DNA of 64,000 bases from Sinotaia quadrata (GCA_028829895.1 CM054179.1:103452875-103516874), one strand, 5' to 3'. Shown: positions 13,540 to 26,945, counted from the stretch's first letter. Numbers and translations: made by a program. The notes: generated by a model not told the origin, from the letters alone.

Positions 13540-13981
13540 GTGTGTATATTTAATGAGTATTTAAATATATTTCGGACATATCGTCAAGGGCAGGTAATGC
13601 ATCTCAACCATTTAGACATGGTACTATAATATATGATGGGAGTTATCTTCTTCTTCACTGTTGCTATTGAGAACCTCAAATTAGGACGCGAGATGTTTGT
13701 ATTTGTACTGAGTGAAATCTCTGAACAGAAGCGAATTAGGTAAATAGTGAGTAAATTAAGCTCCTCGTTAAGCTGTAAGAAGAGTTTTTTTAATTTGTAT
13801 TTTAAAAGAAGATATGTAGGCCTATGGATGGATAACAACAACGATGGCAATAAATTTCAGTGAAGCGTGTAAAACTATAATTGACCTACAACAGCAAAGG
13901 ACACTTCTGAATCTTTTGTATGAATAATGTATGTGCATGTATGTGTGTATGCATGTATCATTATAATTATTTTATTTTCAG

Positions 13982-14096
13982 AATTGTTATTCGCTTTATA
14001 CCTGTGCCTGCTGAATTTTGCACATGGAATGGCGCTCTGCATGACACAGCCATAGAGAGGGATGAGGATCTTTTGAAATCTGAAAGTTGTCTATGA
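13982..14096 (+). CDS. MIF-like gene, coding exon 3 (residues 94-131, stop)
   Basis: The acceptor is ttattttattttcag|AATTG. With AG from exon 2 it restores Arg94 and reads RIVIRF, the last core strand, then Trp109-Asn110 as in MIF. The frame continues through an acidic tail (ERDEDLLKSESCL) to TGA at 14094-14096. That tail is longer than in most family members. No AATAAA lies within about 450 bp downstream, so the poly(A) site is unassigned. Confidence 0.9.
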
Positions 14097-14267
14097 TTGT
14101 GTACGGGTGCATTTTGATTCTGAATTCAGATGTCTTTGATTTTGCTTTTCTTTTTGCTTAAAATACAAAACAAAGTAAACTGTGGTAATATTTTTTATTC
14201 TGATCAACATCGAGGGGTGATATTGTCTATTTTTCTTGTAACCCCTTTATTACTATTATGCTCTTAT

Positions 14268-14396
14268 GCCAGTGCTAGATATTAATCTATGTCTAGGCAC
14301 ACTGAATTATGCCAGTGCTAGATATTAATCTATGTCTAGGCACACTGAATTATGCCAGTGCTATATTTTAATCTATGTCTAAGCACACTGAATTAT
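14268..14396. repeat. 43-bp tandem repeat, three copies
   Basis: Three copies beginning GCCAGTGCTA at 14268, 14311 and 14354, about 170 bp past the MIF stop codon; it could lie in the 3' UTR. Confidence 0.9.
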
Positions 14397-14601
14397 GATG
14401 AATAGTTCTTCATAGTGACTCCATGCGACGTATGCCCAGTATAGAAAACAATTACAGTTACGATACTATACATTACAATTAAGATATAAAGAGATTAATA
14501 ATCATAACAAGTATAACATACAGGAATGTTACTTAAATGATCAAATAATTTTAGTGCAGATTTTTATATATAAATACAAATTACAATAATAATTATAGTC
14601 A

Positions 14602-14741
14602 TATTACTAGTAAATATTGCAAAAATAAATACAGTTATATTACTAGTAAATATTGCAAAAATAAATACAGTTATATTACTAGTAAATATTGCAAAAATAA
14701 ATACAGTTATATATAGTAAATATTGCAAAAATAAAGTAGTA
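14602..14741. repeat. 36-bp tandem repeat
   Basis: Four copies with TACTAGTAAATATTGCAAA; the last has a small deletion. Confidence 0.9.
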
Positions 14742-15459
14742 ATTATTGAGTAATAAATACACTTTATGTTGTTTAGTACAAAGAGCTGCTAATTATTCCT
14801 ACTCCTGTCCTGGTCCTAATGTTCTTGCATCACCTGTATTTCTAATACTATAATATTATTTTCAGTGATCAGTTTCCATACATATTCTGTCACCATAAAT
14901 CTGTTAGCCTGTTTATTTCCTTGACATATTGCAAGAAAAAGTCGCCTCTTAATTGGTAGTTAACTGATAGTCACATATGCAGTCTTTGTTGAAAACTCAT
15001 GCTTGTATTTTGCTTGCAACAATTAGCTCCCTTATCTTGGCTACATCTCAAAACATCATAAAACAACATTATCTACTTCACATTCAGGATTTGAACTTGA
15101 ATCCATCTCACAGTCCAACATCACTTGGCTCCATGATTCCACTGGAATTCTGTTTGCAACTCAAGATACTCTTTTCACGTGGAATTTGGGATTTTCACTT
15201 GAACCCAAACCCCTCAGTAATAAAATGTCTACTTCACTAATAGCTTTAATTTTTGATACAGGGCCATACTATATTCTTTGTATCATACAGGCATTACATT
15301 AATAGTTGCATACAAGTTAGTAATTTCTTTTATTCTTAGTATAAAACTTTGCCTGCCTTTTAGAGTTATTCTTCTTTGTATACAATTGTTGAATTAGAAA
15401 TTCTCCTGAATTCTTTTAATTTTTCCCATTAATTCTAAAGCACATTCTTTCACAAGACA

Positions 15460-15890
15460 ATAAAGAGACTTGACTTTCACAGGATAACAAAGAGTCATAA
15501 CTTTCACAAGACAACAAAGAGACATGACTTTCACAAAACAAAGAGATATTACTTTCACAGACAAAAAGAGACACAATTTCACAGGACAACAAAGATACAT
15601 GACATTCACAAGAAACAAAGTGACATGGCTATCACAAGACAACAAAGAGACATGACTTTCAAAAGACAACAAAGAGACATCATTTTGACAGAGTAATAAA
15701 GACACGATTTTCACAGGACAACAAAAGACATGACTTTCATAAGACAACAAAGAGACAAGACAACAAAAGGACATGACTTTCACAAGACAACAAAGAGACA
15801 CAACTTTCACAAGACAACAAAGAGGCATGAATTTCACGAGACAACAAAGAGACATGACTTTCACAAGACAACAAAGAGACACTGGCATGA
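15460..15890. repeat. 27-bp tandem repeat
   Basis: About 15 copies of a unit containing ACAACAAAGAGACATGAC and TTTCACAAG. Because 27 is a multiple of three it gives long open frames on both strands, which I do not regard as genes. Confidence 0.9.
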
Positions 15891-17288
15891 ACAGTTGAGT
15901 GTCAGTGTACTGGGTGTCATATCTTAGTGATGTATCATATACATATTCAGGGAGTGTTAGCCCCTCTCATTCTCTTTTCAGTACCGTACTCTGCTTTATC
16001 CTTTGGTGGCAATATGCATCTTTAACTTTCTTTTGATACCCGCTCATCTGGCGATCGTCCTGTTCTAAAGTTATGAGCTTAACTCTCTTACTCACACATC
16101 TAACTTTCCAGAAGTGTTACTTCCATTTTTATTCTTTCAAACTTAAAAAATATCTTTCATCATCCATTTCATAATTAATTATATATTTTTATAGTGAGTC
16201 CTGTTAATAAAAAATACAATGGAGATTTAACGATTGTTAAGTTAAATTGTCTGAATAATAAGAATTACATGTATTTAGAATAATGTGTGTGTAATGAGTA
16301 GACTTATAAGCTATTGTATTAATGAGTAGACTTATAAGCTGTTGTACTGCTACAGTTTTCAAATATATGTCCATCAGTAGTAAGGTATGTAGTTGCAAAA
16401 GTACTCCTGTTTAAAAGTGTAACAGTGGTCCAGTACTACTCAGGTACATGACCTGACTGAACAAGAGTGGTGTTTGCTGTTAATTAAATAGAAGTGTGCA
16501 TGTATATATGTAGAGATCATATTCTTTCTTGTTTTTCATTTCCATGAAAGAAAAATATTGGTATAACAATATATGAGAAAATTAATATATCCTTCTATCT
16601 ATCTATTGAAAATCTCTCTCTACACATTCTATGCTGCATGCGCTATTTGTAGAGATAGATCATGAGAATGTGCAATTAATTAATTTTAATAGACAATAAA
16701 TAAAATACTTTTTTCTGCATAGTTTTTCCTATATTTTTGTTCAAGAGTTAGTGTATATTTTTGTTCTTTGTTTACATTCAAAATCCAATTTTCATATTCT
16801 ATTTGGATAATTGTTTCTGTTACTTCAGGTTTACGCTCTGGACAATGCCATATGTTTTCTGTAAATTGATAAAGAAGATTTAATTTCAAACGTATTTTCT
16901 TCTTTGTCGTTATTGTTATTATCAACAGAGAAAATAAGTTGTTAGGAAATGTTTCAACGGCTAACGTGGCACTTCCTTCCGTCAGTGGATTTTAGAGATG
17001 CATTAATAAGTAGGCCTGTTACTTTTATATTTTATAAAATGTAAAAGTAGTTTCGCGTAAATATTTTATACTTAACATTCAGTATTAATATATATATTTT
17101 TTTTAATTGCAAAACGACTTGAACGGCATGCCAATGAGTTGAGTTGACATAGTTTCGCATCTTTTAATAAAAGGCCTTTGAAAAATCAGTTGCTTCCCTT
17201 GTGTTCATGCGTTTGTAGTTTGCGGCATTGAAACTCACAAACAGAAAAATCATCTATTCTAGAGCTATAGTCACTTCCATTTTGTGTA

Positions 17289-17312
17289 CAGAGAGAGAGA
17301 GAGAGAGAGAGG
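17289..17312. repeat. (GA)n microsatellite
   Basis: A simple GA run, followed by an A-rich stretch. Confidence 0.9.
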
Positions 17313-18240
17313 TATTTCACTTAATTAGTAAAAAAAAAAAAATTTTTGTGTAGCAATCTCTACACATCTCGCCAAACAGTCACTCTCTTTATTAGGTATA
17401 TTACAATATTTAATAATTAATAGATCCCTGCTTGACAATATATAAATAATAAATTACAATAAAAAAATAATAACACACCAAATAATTGATTTATTAACAC
17501 TTTTAGAAAACAAACATTAGACTGTTGAAAAGCTCAAAGATACCCTAAGGACGTGCGAGCATCAAGCCTTTAAAAATAAAGTGCCACTGGGAGATAACTC
17601 ACGATCGTCTAGCCACTCTAGCGGTTCGAGCTTGTCGAATATTGAGTATGCGTGTAATAAGCTCCACGCCTGGGAGATAACTCACAATTGTCTAGCAGTT
17701 CAAATGCACCATATATTGAAGGTGTGGCGAGCGTCCTAACTGACGCAGTTGGTTAGATAGTCACGTGATCAGTAAGCTAAATATTAAGTAAAGTTTTCTA
17801 ACTTTACCTCTAGTGGCTTGGACAAGTGACGTAAACGCTGGAACGACCGCTCGAAGACTACGTGCGGGTTTGGAAAGACATTGAAGAATTGCGCTATATT
17901 TAAGAAGAATAAAAAAGGGACACAACTTTTTATTTCCTTCTTAATTTATCAGTGACTTGTTCCTTTAAATCATTGTAAATTAAATTTTGAAGAAGTTACC
18001 TCTTTTACTGCCAGATCGAGAATGAAAGTCAGTTTGTTTGTTTGTTTTTTTGCGTTTGCTACCTATGTGCTTGTGTGTGCTGCATGTGTGGCATATTCCA
18101 CGAACTCCATGAACTAGTGTTGAATAACAAAATGAAAACATGAATCTTTCCAGATGATCGACAAGAATCCCCCTCCCTTTTTTAAATTTTTATTAGTACT
18201 AGAAACTCAACTATACAGCGGCGACTTTGCCACTCAAATA

Positions 18241-18475
18241 CAACAGTTGGGAAGTGATACGACCAACCAAATCATACAGCAATATAAATATGTTGTGTGA
18301 ACAAGTCTTATACTAATAAAAAACAGCTGGGAAGGATGCGACAAACCAAATCATACAGCAATATAAATATGTTGTGTGAACAAGTCTTATACTAATAAAA
18401 AACAGCTGGGAAGGATGCGACAAACCAAATCATACAGCAATATAAATATGTTGTGTGAACAAGTCTTAAATTAAT
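18241..18475. repeat. 79-80-bp tandem repeat, three copies
   Basis: GGGAAG recurs at 18249, 18329 and 18408. Units contain CCAAATCATACAGCAATATA and are very similar. Confidence 0.9.
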
Positions 18476-20009
18476 AAAACACTTGATGTTTGTTGGAATG
18501 CAATAGAGAGTCGCAGTGCTTAGCGTGATGAGTCACCGAACATAATGTGACTCAGTATGCTAACTCATATTTGAACTAACAATTTAGAGTCGGCCCTAAA
18601 TTACGTCACGACAAGATGGCGGAAGTATTGAGAAAAGAGTAATTTGTTGTGTACGGAGAATGGGTTTGGGGAGGGATGTGTCTATAAATGATGTCGCCAA
18701 ACTGTTAAAATTATTTTAATTCGGTCTATCCCTCACTTTTAAATTTATTTTGAAACAATTTGTTGCTGTTTTGTTTTGTTCTTGTAAATAAACAAACAAT
18801 GACGAAACAAGTTTAGATGTTGTAAACTTTAGTATATCATCTTTACAACATGGCCACTGCCAGTCAAAGTATGCAGCTTATGACATACATATGCATTTTC
18901 TAAAAATAGACCGCATCTTCTTTTAACATTCGTACACATGTTTTGTTTGTTAGATATTACTGCTTCATACTGGTTTGAAAACTGAAAATAATCCCCCCCC
19001 CCCTCATATTATTATTACTTTTATTATTTCGCTCTTAAAAGTAATCTAAAAATTACTGATACCACCTGTCCTGAATCAGTGAATCATTTACACTGTTAGT
19101 TACACCGCCAGAAGGCAAGTTTACAGACTTCAGTTTGTAAGCGTGGCCGTATTTGTGAAGAAAACTAACAAACTAATGTATGACTTTTTTAAAATTATAA
19201 ATTTCAGTCTCATATTTTTTTTAAAAACAGCTTTATTTGACACGCGATAAATGTGAACATTTATCACTGAAATTCTTTATTTGCACGAAATAAATACCTA
19301 ACCACACAAGCTTTACTTTCTAAAAGAATTGTATATCAAAGTGTTGTTCGTATAACGTTACTTTAAATTTTTGGCAGAACGGTACCTTGATAGTTGAAAC
19401 ACTACAATGAAAATGGATCCCTCTCCCCCTGCCCCCCGCCCCCCAAAATAAATATTAATTTTCTTTTTTGAGACTCATCTACGTATCAAAGTGACTCAAA
19501 AAGTAATTTAAAAATAACTTTTGAAATTAAATGCTGAGCTTCAGGACAAAGAAACGCAATACGACAAAAGTCAAGTGAACATTCCTTCGTAATCTAAAAC
19601 TGAATTGTTCACTGTTGGTTTCCCCGGGTAATTGAAATTCCCTCGTAATCTAATACTGAATTGTTAACTGATTGTTTCCACAGGTAACTGACATGAATCA
19701 TAATCCAACTCCGAATTGTTAACTCTTTTTCCTCGGGTCATTTCTGTCAGCAATCGTTATGCACTGAGCGGTACGTCAGAAGAAAAAACGCATGTCACGT
19801 GGGTCAGATTTCAACTCCAGTCAGCCTTGTCAGACGAGAGAAGCGTTATAATCTCCATAGCTGTTATAATATGAAATGAAATATTATTTATTTATTAATA
19901 TTATTAATGTAGGCCTGCATTTTACGTCAATGCATGTAATACCTAGTTATATGTTCACAACAGAATAGAAATAAAATCTTTTGTCTTTACTTACTTTACA
20001 GTCTGGTTC

Positions 20010-20258
20010 CCCATACACGTCTCTCATACTCTCTGGTTTCAACAATATACGTCTAATCTCATACTCGCAGGTTCCAACCATTCACATATAATTTCACGCG
20101 GTCTGATTCAGCTATACACGTCTGATCCCAAACTCCCTGGTTTTAATTATACACGTCTGATCCCAAACTCCCTGGTTTTAATTATACACGTCTGATCCCA
20201 AACTCCCTGGTTTTAATTATACACGTCTCATCCCACACTTCCTGGTTTCAACCATAAT
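20010..20258. repeat. 36-bp tandem repeat
   Basis: Units contain TACACGTCTGATCCCAAACT and CCTGGTTTT. The central copies are near-identical and the left ones diverged. Confidence 0.85.
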
Positions 20259-20839
20259 GCAAAACTAATTACATTACACGCATACAGTTAATGCAAAACG
20301 AATTACATTTTATGAGTACAGTTAGAAATTTTATACGTTCAGTTAGATCAAAGCTAATTAAATTTTACACATACAGTTAGATGAAATACTAATTACGTTT
20401 TACCACGTCAAACATTTTTAAAATGTCACTTACGTCTTATCTGTGTCACTTCCCCCCCCCCCCCCCAAAATATCGTTATTTGGAAAATTGGAATCTCAGG
20501 CTTTCATGTGATCTTGATGCATCTCACGAGAGACCGTTCTTTTTGATGATTGAAACCTTTGTAGATGAATTTAGAAAACATAAATATTATAAGCTGTCTA
20601 CTTATTTAAGCTAGCTATTTGTTTGCTGTCGATTCAGTTTGTTATAATTTCATCAGTTTGTAACTCTGTTGTTATCATTTCGTCACTCTTGTTTCTTGTC
20701 ATCAGTCTATTTTATCCGCTCGCCCCCTATTATTGCCAGTTCATTTCTTTATTATTTTCAGTTAAGCAATCTATTCTTAACATTACATATTTTATTTTTG
20801 TCATTTCATCACTCTGTTATCAGTTCGTCTCTGTAATTT

Positions 20840-21464
20840 CCAGTTAGCACACTTTGGTTGGACCAAAGTTGTCAAATGGTTGTCTTTCAGTTGCACGTGC
20901 TGGCAACAGTAATGTTGGACCAGCCGTGGGCCAAAGCTTGACTAATTTGAAGTTCGTGATCCAATGTTGACCCTTATAAGATGCCTAATCTTAAAACATC
21001 TATAATTTACATACAGAAGAATATTTTATTTCTAATCATATTTTAATTAATCATCGTCTCACAAGTCAATAAATTTCAAGCCTGGACTTTTTGCAACACC
21101 AAATTCAAGTGATTAGACAATATAATTTTCTGCTGCATGTAAACTTTTGATCTCAACCTATTGGCCAATCTCGTTCTCATAAATCTTAACCATTAGTTAA
21201 TAAAAACTACTCACCCAGGTGAACCGGTTTGCACTACATCGGCAATTTCTAGCGATTTCTCAACTCGAGTGTTTTCAACTTAAACTTACAAAAATACCAT
21301 CGTAAGGAGTGCCATGTGCCTGGTTACGTTGACAATTTAATAATTTATTTAACAATTAAGGCTAGAAAAGGGGATAGGCAAATTTACTCTGCTACATTGT
21401 GGTTGGACCAACGAACAATCACTATGTTGGGCCAACACTGGGCTTTATAATTTGTGCTAGCTGG
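20840..21464. mobile_element. Non-autonomous TIR element interrupting a minisatellite
   Basis: A 625-bp segment with ends CCAGTTAGCACA and TGTGCTAGCTGG (inverted, 11 of 12). It carries TTGGACCAA-type motifs near both ends. The flanks (20625-20839, 21465-21540) are both degenerate repeats of an ATCAGTTTGTT-like unit, so the element appears inserted in an array. I could not define a target duplication. Confidence 0.5.
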
Positions 21465-22775
21465 GATTATCAGTTTGTTGCTATTTTGTTATCAGTTCGA
21501 CTTTATTAATTGTTATCTTTTTATCAAACTGAATATTAGAACTTTGTATTGATTCACATTATTAACATAGATATTACAGAAGGCAATACGTCACAGAATG
21601 GAATACATGATTTATCGTCATGGAGGGCAAGCAATTTTGAAACTTTCGACAACTTCTCTACGTATGGATAATAAATGACTTTAATCTTGCAGCTGCAATG
21701 TAAACTTGTAAGAAAAACAAGTCTGAAATAAATTCTGTGCACATGATTCAAAATTTTAAAAAGTGCTGTTGTTCAAAACTCTTATTGTTTGTAACTATCT
21801 TTTGTCTTGTCGACAACACAGTCATATTTATTTTTTTTTATTTTCATCAGATCGACCATCCAATCAAATTTATTGTTTTATAATTACTTCTGTCAGATCG
21901 ATCATCCAATCACATTCATTGCTTTTTAATTACTTTTGTCAAGTCAATCATCCAATCACATTCATTTTTATATAACTACTTTTTTTTCGTATAGACTCTC
22001 CATTACGATTGTTACACCGGCTCGATCCTAGGTTGCAGGGAAGGTAATTGAAACGATTTACGTTCGTAACGGATATATGAAGGGGGTGGGGGTGGGGAGG
22101 ATTTTGTTGGACGTTGGCGGGTACTGTCTGTGTTCTATACTGAGATCGTGCAGTTTTGTAGTTTGATGTATACTCTGTTGTGGAAGAGCAAGGGAATGCG
22201 GTGATTGAGCTGAGTTGGTGTGGGTGGGTGGCGACCAGCACCGTTAGATTCATAAAGTAGTGTTCATAATGAGCTCTGCGGGGTTCCTTGTTTGTTGCTT
22301 GTACCAAGGTGAGCTCAATTTATTTGTCATTAACTTTTTGTGCTCAGTGCCCCAGAGCTTTGTGCATTTCCTCCCTCCCTCCCATAATCACCTCCAGGTG
22401 CAAGGGAACACAGGGAACCGACCCTAGTGATAAGATTATGTCACTTCATAAACAGTGGCTTAATGACAGAAATCTTGTGGGCTTTTTCCAGTCGCAGTTT
22501 ATTTGTCGTTCACCCGTGTAGTATTCAGTCTGTTTGTCGTTGTTCATCTCAATCGTCCGTTAATTCTTTAATCATCCATCCCTCTGTCGTCTTTCGATCA
22601 GTAAGTCAATCGTCCAAGTGTTGCTGCTCTCCATTCATTGTTGGTTCTTTAAGCTGTCTCCATACTCTAACATTATACAGTAATTACTATCGTCTAATTA
22701 TAGTTCTCTATTACGTCTTGGGTTCATTAAATTCTTTATTATAATGAATTTATATTATCCTAAAAAAACATGAGC

Positions 22776-22801
22776 TATCTATCTACCTATCTATCTATCT
22801 A

Positions 22802-22870
<69 letters not shown>

Positions 22871-22872
22871 GT
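22776..22872. repeat. (TATC)n/(TGTC)n microsatellite
   Basis: A tetranucleotide array with a short TGTC block inside. Confidence 0.95.
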
Positions 22873-23079
22873 TAATCAGAATGTATTTCTTTCTAGATAG
22901 TTATCTAACTAGGCATTTACTTGTCCATATATCCATTATTCTGTTGATCCAGTTTGAATAACATGTGCATAAACTGAACTCATAAACTCCTATTTCAACA
23001 ATAGAAAATAAATAAAATCGAATAAGTAAATTAAAACAAACAATCCACATTTTTAGAATAAAATAAAACAATTTCGCAC

Positions 23080-23081
<2 letters not shown>

Positions 23082-23107
<26 letters not shown>
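23082..23107. repeat. (GA)n microsatellite
   Basis: A simple dinucleotide run. Confidence 0.9.
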
Positions 23108-23111
<4 letters not shown>

Positions 23112-23666
23112 AAAAAAGTTACACAAAAATAAACTTTCCAGTCGTGTTTCACGGCAAATAGCAAGAAAGGCAAGAGTTGTCTTCTGAGAGCAGTTTACAC
23201 CCTTAAAGGGATCTTAGCAAATCCCTTTACTTACTAAGTAATCCATCTGGCCCCGTTTTCTTCACGTCTCGAAGCTGTGCGGGAGAGTCTGGTGACAGAG
23301 TAAGACCAGGGCATTCACATCCGACATATGCCAGAGATCCAGTCTTAAAGGCATTGTCTAAAAATAGAACACAACGATTTCAGGGCTTACTGATACCGCG
23401 AATTATGTGTTTGATACAGCAGCAGTCATAAATCAAAGCCATTTTACAATAGTTTGAACCTGTAACAGGTCAAAAAAACAGATCTTGTCGAAGCAGACAA
23501 ACGCTGTGAGTTGGACTTCATAATAATATTGCAAATGTAGTTATCACTTTCGTCTGCAGAGGTGTGATAAAAGGTAGGCATTTTAAAATGCTACTTCTTG
23601 TCTGTTATTTACTATATATGCATTCTCAATTTTCTTTATTACACTTTCTACGTGCTTTGTTCTCGT

Positions 23667-23863
23667 GCTTTATATATTATAAGGCGAAACTAAAGCAAAA
23701 CTTAGGCTTTATATATTATAAGGCGAAACTAAAGCAAAACTTAGGCTTTATATATTATAAGGCGAAACTAAAGCAAAACTTAGGCTTTATATATTATAAG
23801 GCGAAACTAAAGCAAAACTTAGGCTTTATATATTATAAGGCGAAACTAAAGCAAAACTTAGGC
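23667..23863. repeat. 39-bp tandem repeat, five copies
   Basis: Five identical copies of a unit with AAGGCGAAACTAAAGCAAAA. Perfect identity implies recent expansion or homogenisation. The translated 13-residue repeat is not taken as a protein. Confidence 0.95.
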
Positions 23864-24509
23864 TGCATTGATTCTGCTGACAAGCCTCTGTCTTGAAACA
23901 CTGGCATGCTGGAGTTTAATTAGTCAGTCTACCAATCAGTCAGTCCCCAATTAGTCAACCAATCAGTCACTCAGACAGTAGATCAAACAGTCAGGTAATT
24001 AAAATTATCTGGTAACCAATCAAGCAATCATTTATTCAACCAACCTGTCAGTCACTCATTATTGCATCGATACAGGGATTCAGTCGGCCATGGCCTGCTC
24101 TGAAGATGGCTCAGGATGTGGCAAGTATTTGGGTGCCAACAGAGTACCGACTATGTAAACTTTTTTGTAAAGCATAGAACACTCTATCCCTAATTTTCTA
24201 GCAGACACTAAATTGATAACAGACGCATCAGTCGCACGTCATTCATATGTAGAAAATTGGGGAGGGGGGGATATATACGATAGATGAGTGAAGAAGAAAT
24301 AGAAAAGAATGAATTAAAATAACAAATATACGCATGAATGAATATACATAAATATATGCAAATATCATCATAACTATGCATATGGTTTTAGCAGTGAGTA
24401 CTGAGAAAGCTTTCTGAATAGTGTTTCTCTGACAAGGAAAGGATGGACTCTGATTTTTGAGGCTGATTTTTGCACACACAAAGACAGACAAGAATGGTCA
24501 CGTGGTCAG

Positions 24510-24637
24510 CAATATTCCCTCTAAAGCGCGCGGCCGCACATCTCAATAGAAAATACCGATCTGTGCACACGTTTTGGTAGCAAGCTCAAACAACAGCCAG
24601 TTCTGTGCACACAAGAAAAATATTAGAGGGAACATTG
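24510..24637. mobile_element. hAT-like MITE, copy 2
   Basis: A 128-bp element with ends CAATATTCCCTCTAA and TTAGAGGGAACATTG, flanked by GTGGTCAG and GTGGTCAT (7 of 8 identical). Its interior matches the copy at 2423, in the same orientation. The right half is best conserved; a CpG-rich stretch (GCGCGCGGCCGC) near the left is missing from copy 1. Confidence 0.85.
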
Positions 24638-26344
24638 GTGGTCATCTGTGTTAATTATCTGGCGAATTATTGCAATTTGACTTTCTAAGTCGGCCAAGAT
24701 TGAATAATATCGTCAGCGATCTTTAGGGCCTTTGCTCGAGAGTCGAGCTATTTTTAGAGTTGAAATGCGAGACCCACTCTGACGAGCCTAACAGTGTGAA
24801 GCCTTGAGAATCTGAAGATGAATTTAACGTTAGGTTGTGACCTGTCTCTCCGTCACAAATGAATTAGTGTAATTTATATTTATTATATGTGATAATGTTT
24901 CTCCTTAAGCACCATCACAGCTACCCGTTTTATTTTGCATTTATTCCTAATAAGGAATGCTATTAGAAACGTATTCACATAACATCAATACCTAAGGTCA
25001 AGTTTTAGTAGCCAGTTCCTGTCACTTTAAGGTGCCCTCTTTGCCGCCCGCCAATCTTTAAGGGATTAGAATTGCTTCCAAACATCCCCCCCCCCCCAAT
25101 CAGTTTTAAAGCAAAAATTATGATTTCGATAAAACCTAGTCGTTCTGTTATGAATGAACGTTAAATGCACTTCATAGATTAAAATATATTTTCCTTTACA
25201 GACTTTGCCAAACAAAGTTCCGGGCGTCTTCTGAAAAACATTCGATGTCATTACAGCAAAACAAACGACGAGATGGAAGCATGGCTGGTCAAATGAAAAA
25301 AGAATATGCGATAGTGAATTACCAGAGATACATCGAATCTATTATTAGAAAGAACTATCTCTTTATCAGTTCGAGTCTGATGAATCGGAGAGTGAAAATA
25401 ATTCGGGATACATTCAGACTCATTAAACAGCCCACAGTGACAAAATAGATTTGTAAGTCAATTTCAAAATGGAAGCAGACGAGTTATCTAGTCCAGCGAC
25501 AATCGCGGATTAACCTCTCTAATTAAATGTTTAAAAATTAAAAACAAATTAAATCAAATAATATTTAGATGCTTAGCAAATAGATTTATTACTTAGACTG
25601 CAGACCTAGGTGGTTAAGCTTACCAAATAACTACTAATTTTCGCTATATAAACATCTAATCTTCTAATTCAGTAAATATTAGATAATTAAAATTAAAATT
25701 AATTTGTATTTTAAATTTGTGAAAAGGACAACTAAAGAAACTCTATATTATTGTAGCGAATTTTATTTGCTGTTCTTTTATTAATATTAGTAAAATAATT
25801 GTAATAGTTTTAATTTCAATTTACACTTGAGGCAAGTATACTTGTACTGTGGTATTTGGAAATATTTTAAAATTAAATCTGTTGCAAATATCTCTTAACT
25901 GATGTGAAAATACTAATATTACTAAAAAGGCATAAAATACGTCACTGCTAATGTTATGTAGTTTAGAATGAGATATCTTGCATTTTTTATATTTTGTGTT
26001 GTCACATAATGATGGATATGCAGTTACTTTTACATTTTTAACAAAATATTTTAACAAGAAATATGTTTGGATTTTTAGTTTAGTCCTGTTCCTATGACAA
26101 GTGTTTGTTATCCACTTGATATAATGTATGCAATGAAATTTTTGGGTGACATGCGTGTAAATATTATAACATTACAGCTTAATACAATGCCTAAATCAAG
26201 CAATCAATGTACACAAATGATAATTTTTAAAAAGTAATTAATTATGAAATTAATGCACAATTAATAAATGAATTAAGTGTTATGCACATCTTGAAATTAA
26301 AAAAAAAGAAATATTGCAATGTAACTGTATCTTGTAACTGTGTC

Positions 26345-26790
26345 CATCAGTGTATTTGTACCTTGCACCCCATCACACCTGTAGAATTTGTCTGCCTCTA
26401 GATGTAGAATTGGTTACTGCAGTTTCTCCACCACTGCATGTTGAATAGATCTGCTATGGCTTTAATGAACTTGACTGTTGTTAGATGTAGAATTTGTTCT
26501 TATAATCTATAGGACTTGTATCTAATTGTCTAAAATGTTTATTTGCTATGACCTGTAGAATTTGCCTGCTATTTATAGTAGAAGTTGTTTATTTTCTGTA
26601 GAATATATTGTTTATAAAATATGTCGGTAATGGTCTGTAGATTTTCTTTTCTATGCTTTGTAAAATGTATCTCTATAGTTTGAGAACTTGTCTGTTATGG
26701 ACTGTAAATTTATCGGTAGGGTCTGTAAAATGTATCTGTTATGGTCTGTAAAATTTATCAGTTTGGGTCTGTAAAATTTATCTGCTATAG
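26345..26790. repeat. Degenerate repeats of a CTGTAAAATTTATC-like unit
   Basis: Irregular copies of TCTGTAGAATTTGTCTG / GTCTGTAAAATTTATC spaced 25-60 bp, strongly diverged. Confidence 0.6.
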
Positions 26791-26945
26791 CAATAAGCGA
26801 CGTATGTCGGCAGGAATTTAAGAATTTCTAAATTATAATTTCATGTAATACGTGTATTCCTCTACTCTTGGCAATGCTCACTGTTAAATATAATTAATAT
26901 TGAGGTGAGAAAACTGAAATTATAACGATGTCTTGTTGTGTGTAG

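Larger units (their letters stand above)
9836..14096 (+). other. MIF/D-dopachrome tautomerase family gene (three coding exons, two introns)
   Basis: The three exons join into a 131-residue protein of the MIF superfamily, small trimeric tautomerases that in animals also act as secreted cytokines. The start MPIITVNTNVP matches the family start, with the catalytic proline directly after Met. Lys33, Ile65, Cys57 and Trp109-Asn110 fall at the same numbers as in human MIF (recalled), so the alignment is essentially ungapped to about residue 112. The second Cys of the MIF CxxC motif is Ala60 here, and the active-site Tyr at 96 is Val, giving RIVIRF, closer to DDT. The C-terminus runs about 16 residues beyond the usual 115-118. 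Introns are phase 0 after codon 36 (3423 bp) and phase 2 in codon 94 (442 bp), which I recall as the vertebrate MIF positions. MIF versus DDT subfamily is left open. Confidence 0.9.
15891..20009. other. Non-coding stretch with a promoter-like spot near 18600
   Basis: No exon could be supported. Present are the GA run, the 79-bp repeats, a related pair of GGGAGATAACTCAC words at 17590 and 17671, and a CRE/YY1-like pair at 18601-18624. Confidence 0.5.
21541..26344. other. Intergenic DNA between arrays
   Basis: Apart from the listed MITE, the 39-bp repeat and simple repeats, I see irregular CCAATCAGTCA words at 23920-24060 and no gene. ORFs of 60-119 codons here lack splice context and homology. 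Confidence 0.5.

Noticed and set aside
15394..15927. 164-codon Leu/Cys-rich minus-strand frame
   Set aside because: Entirely the 27-bp repeat.
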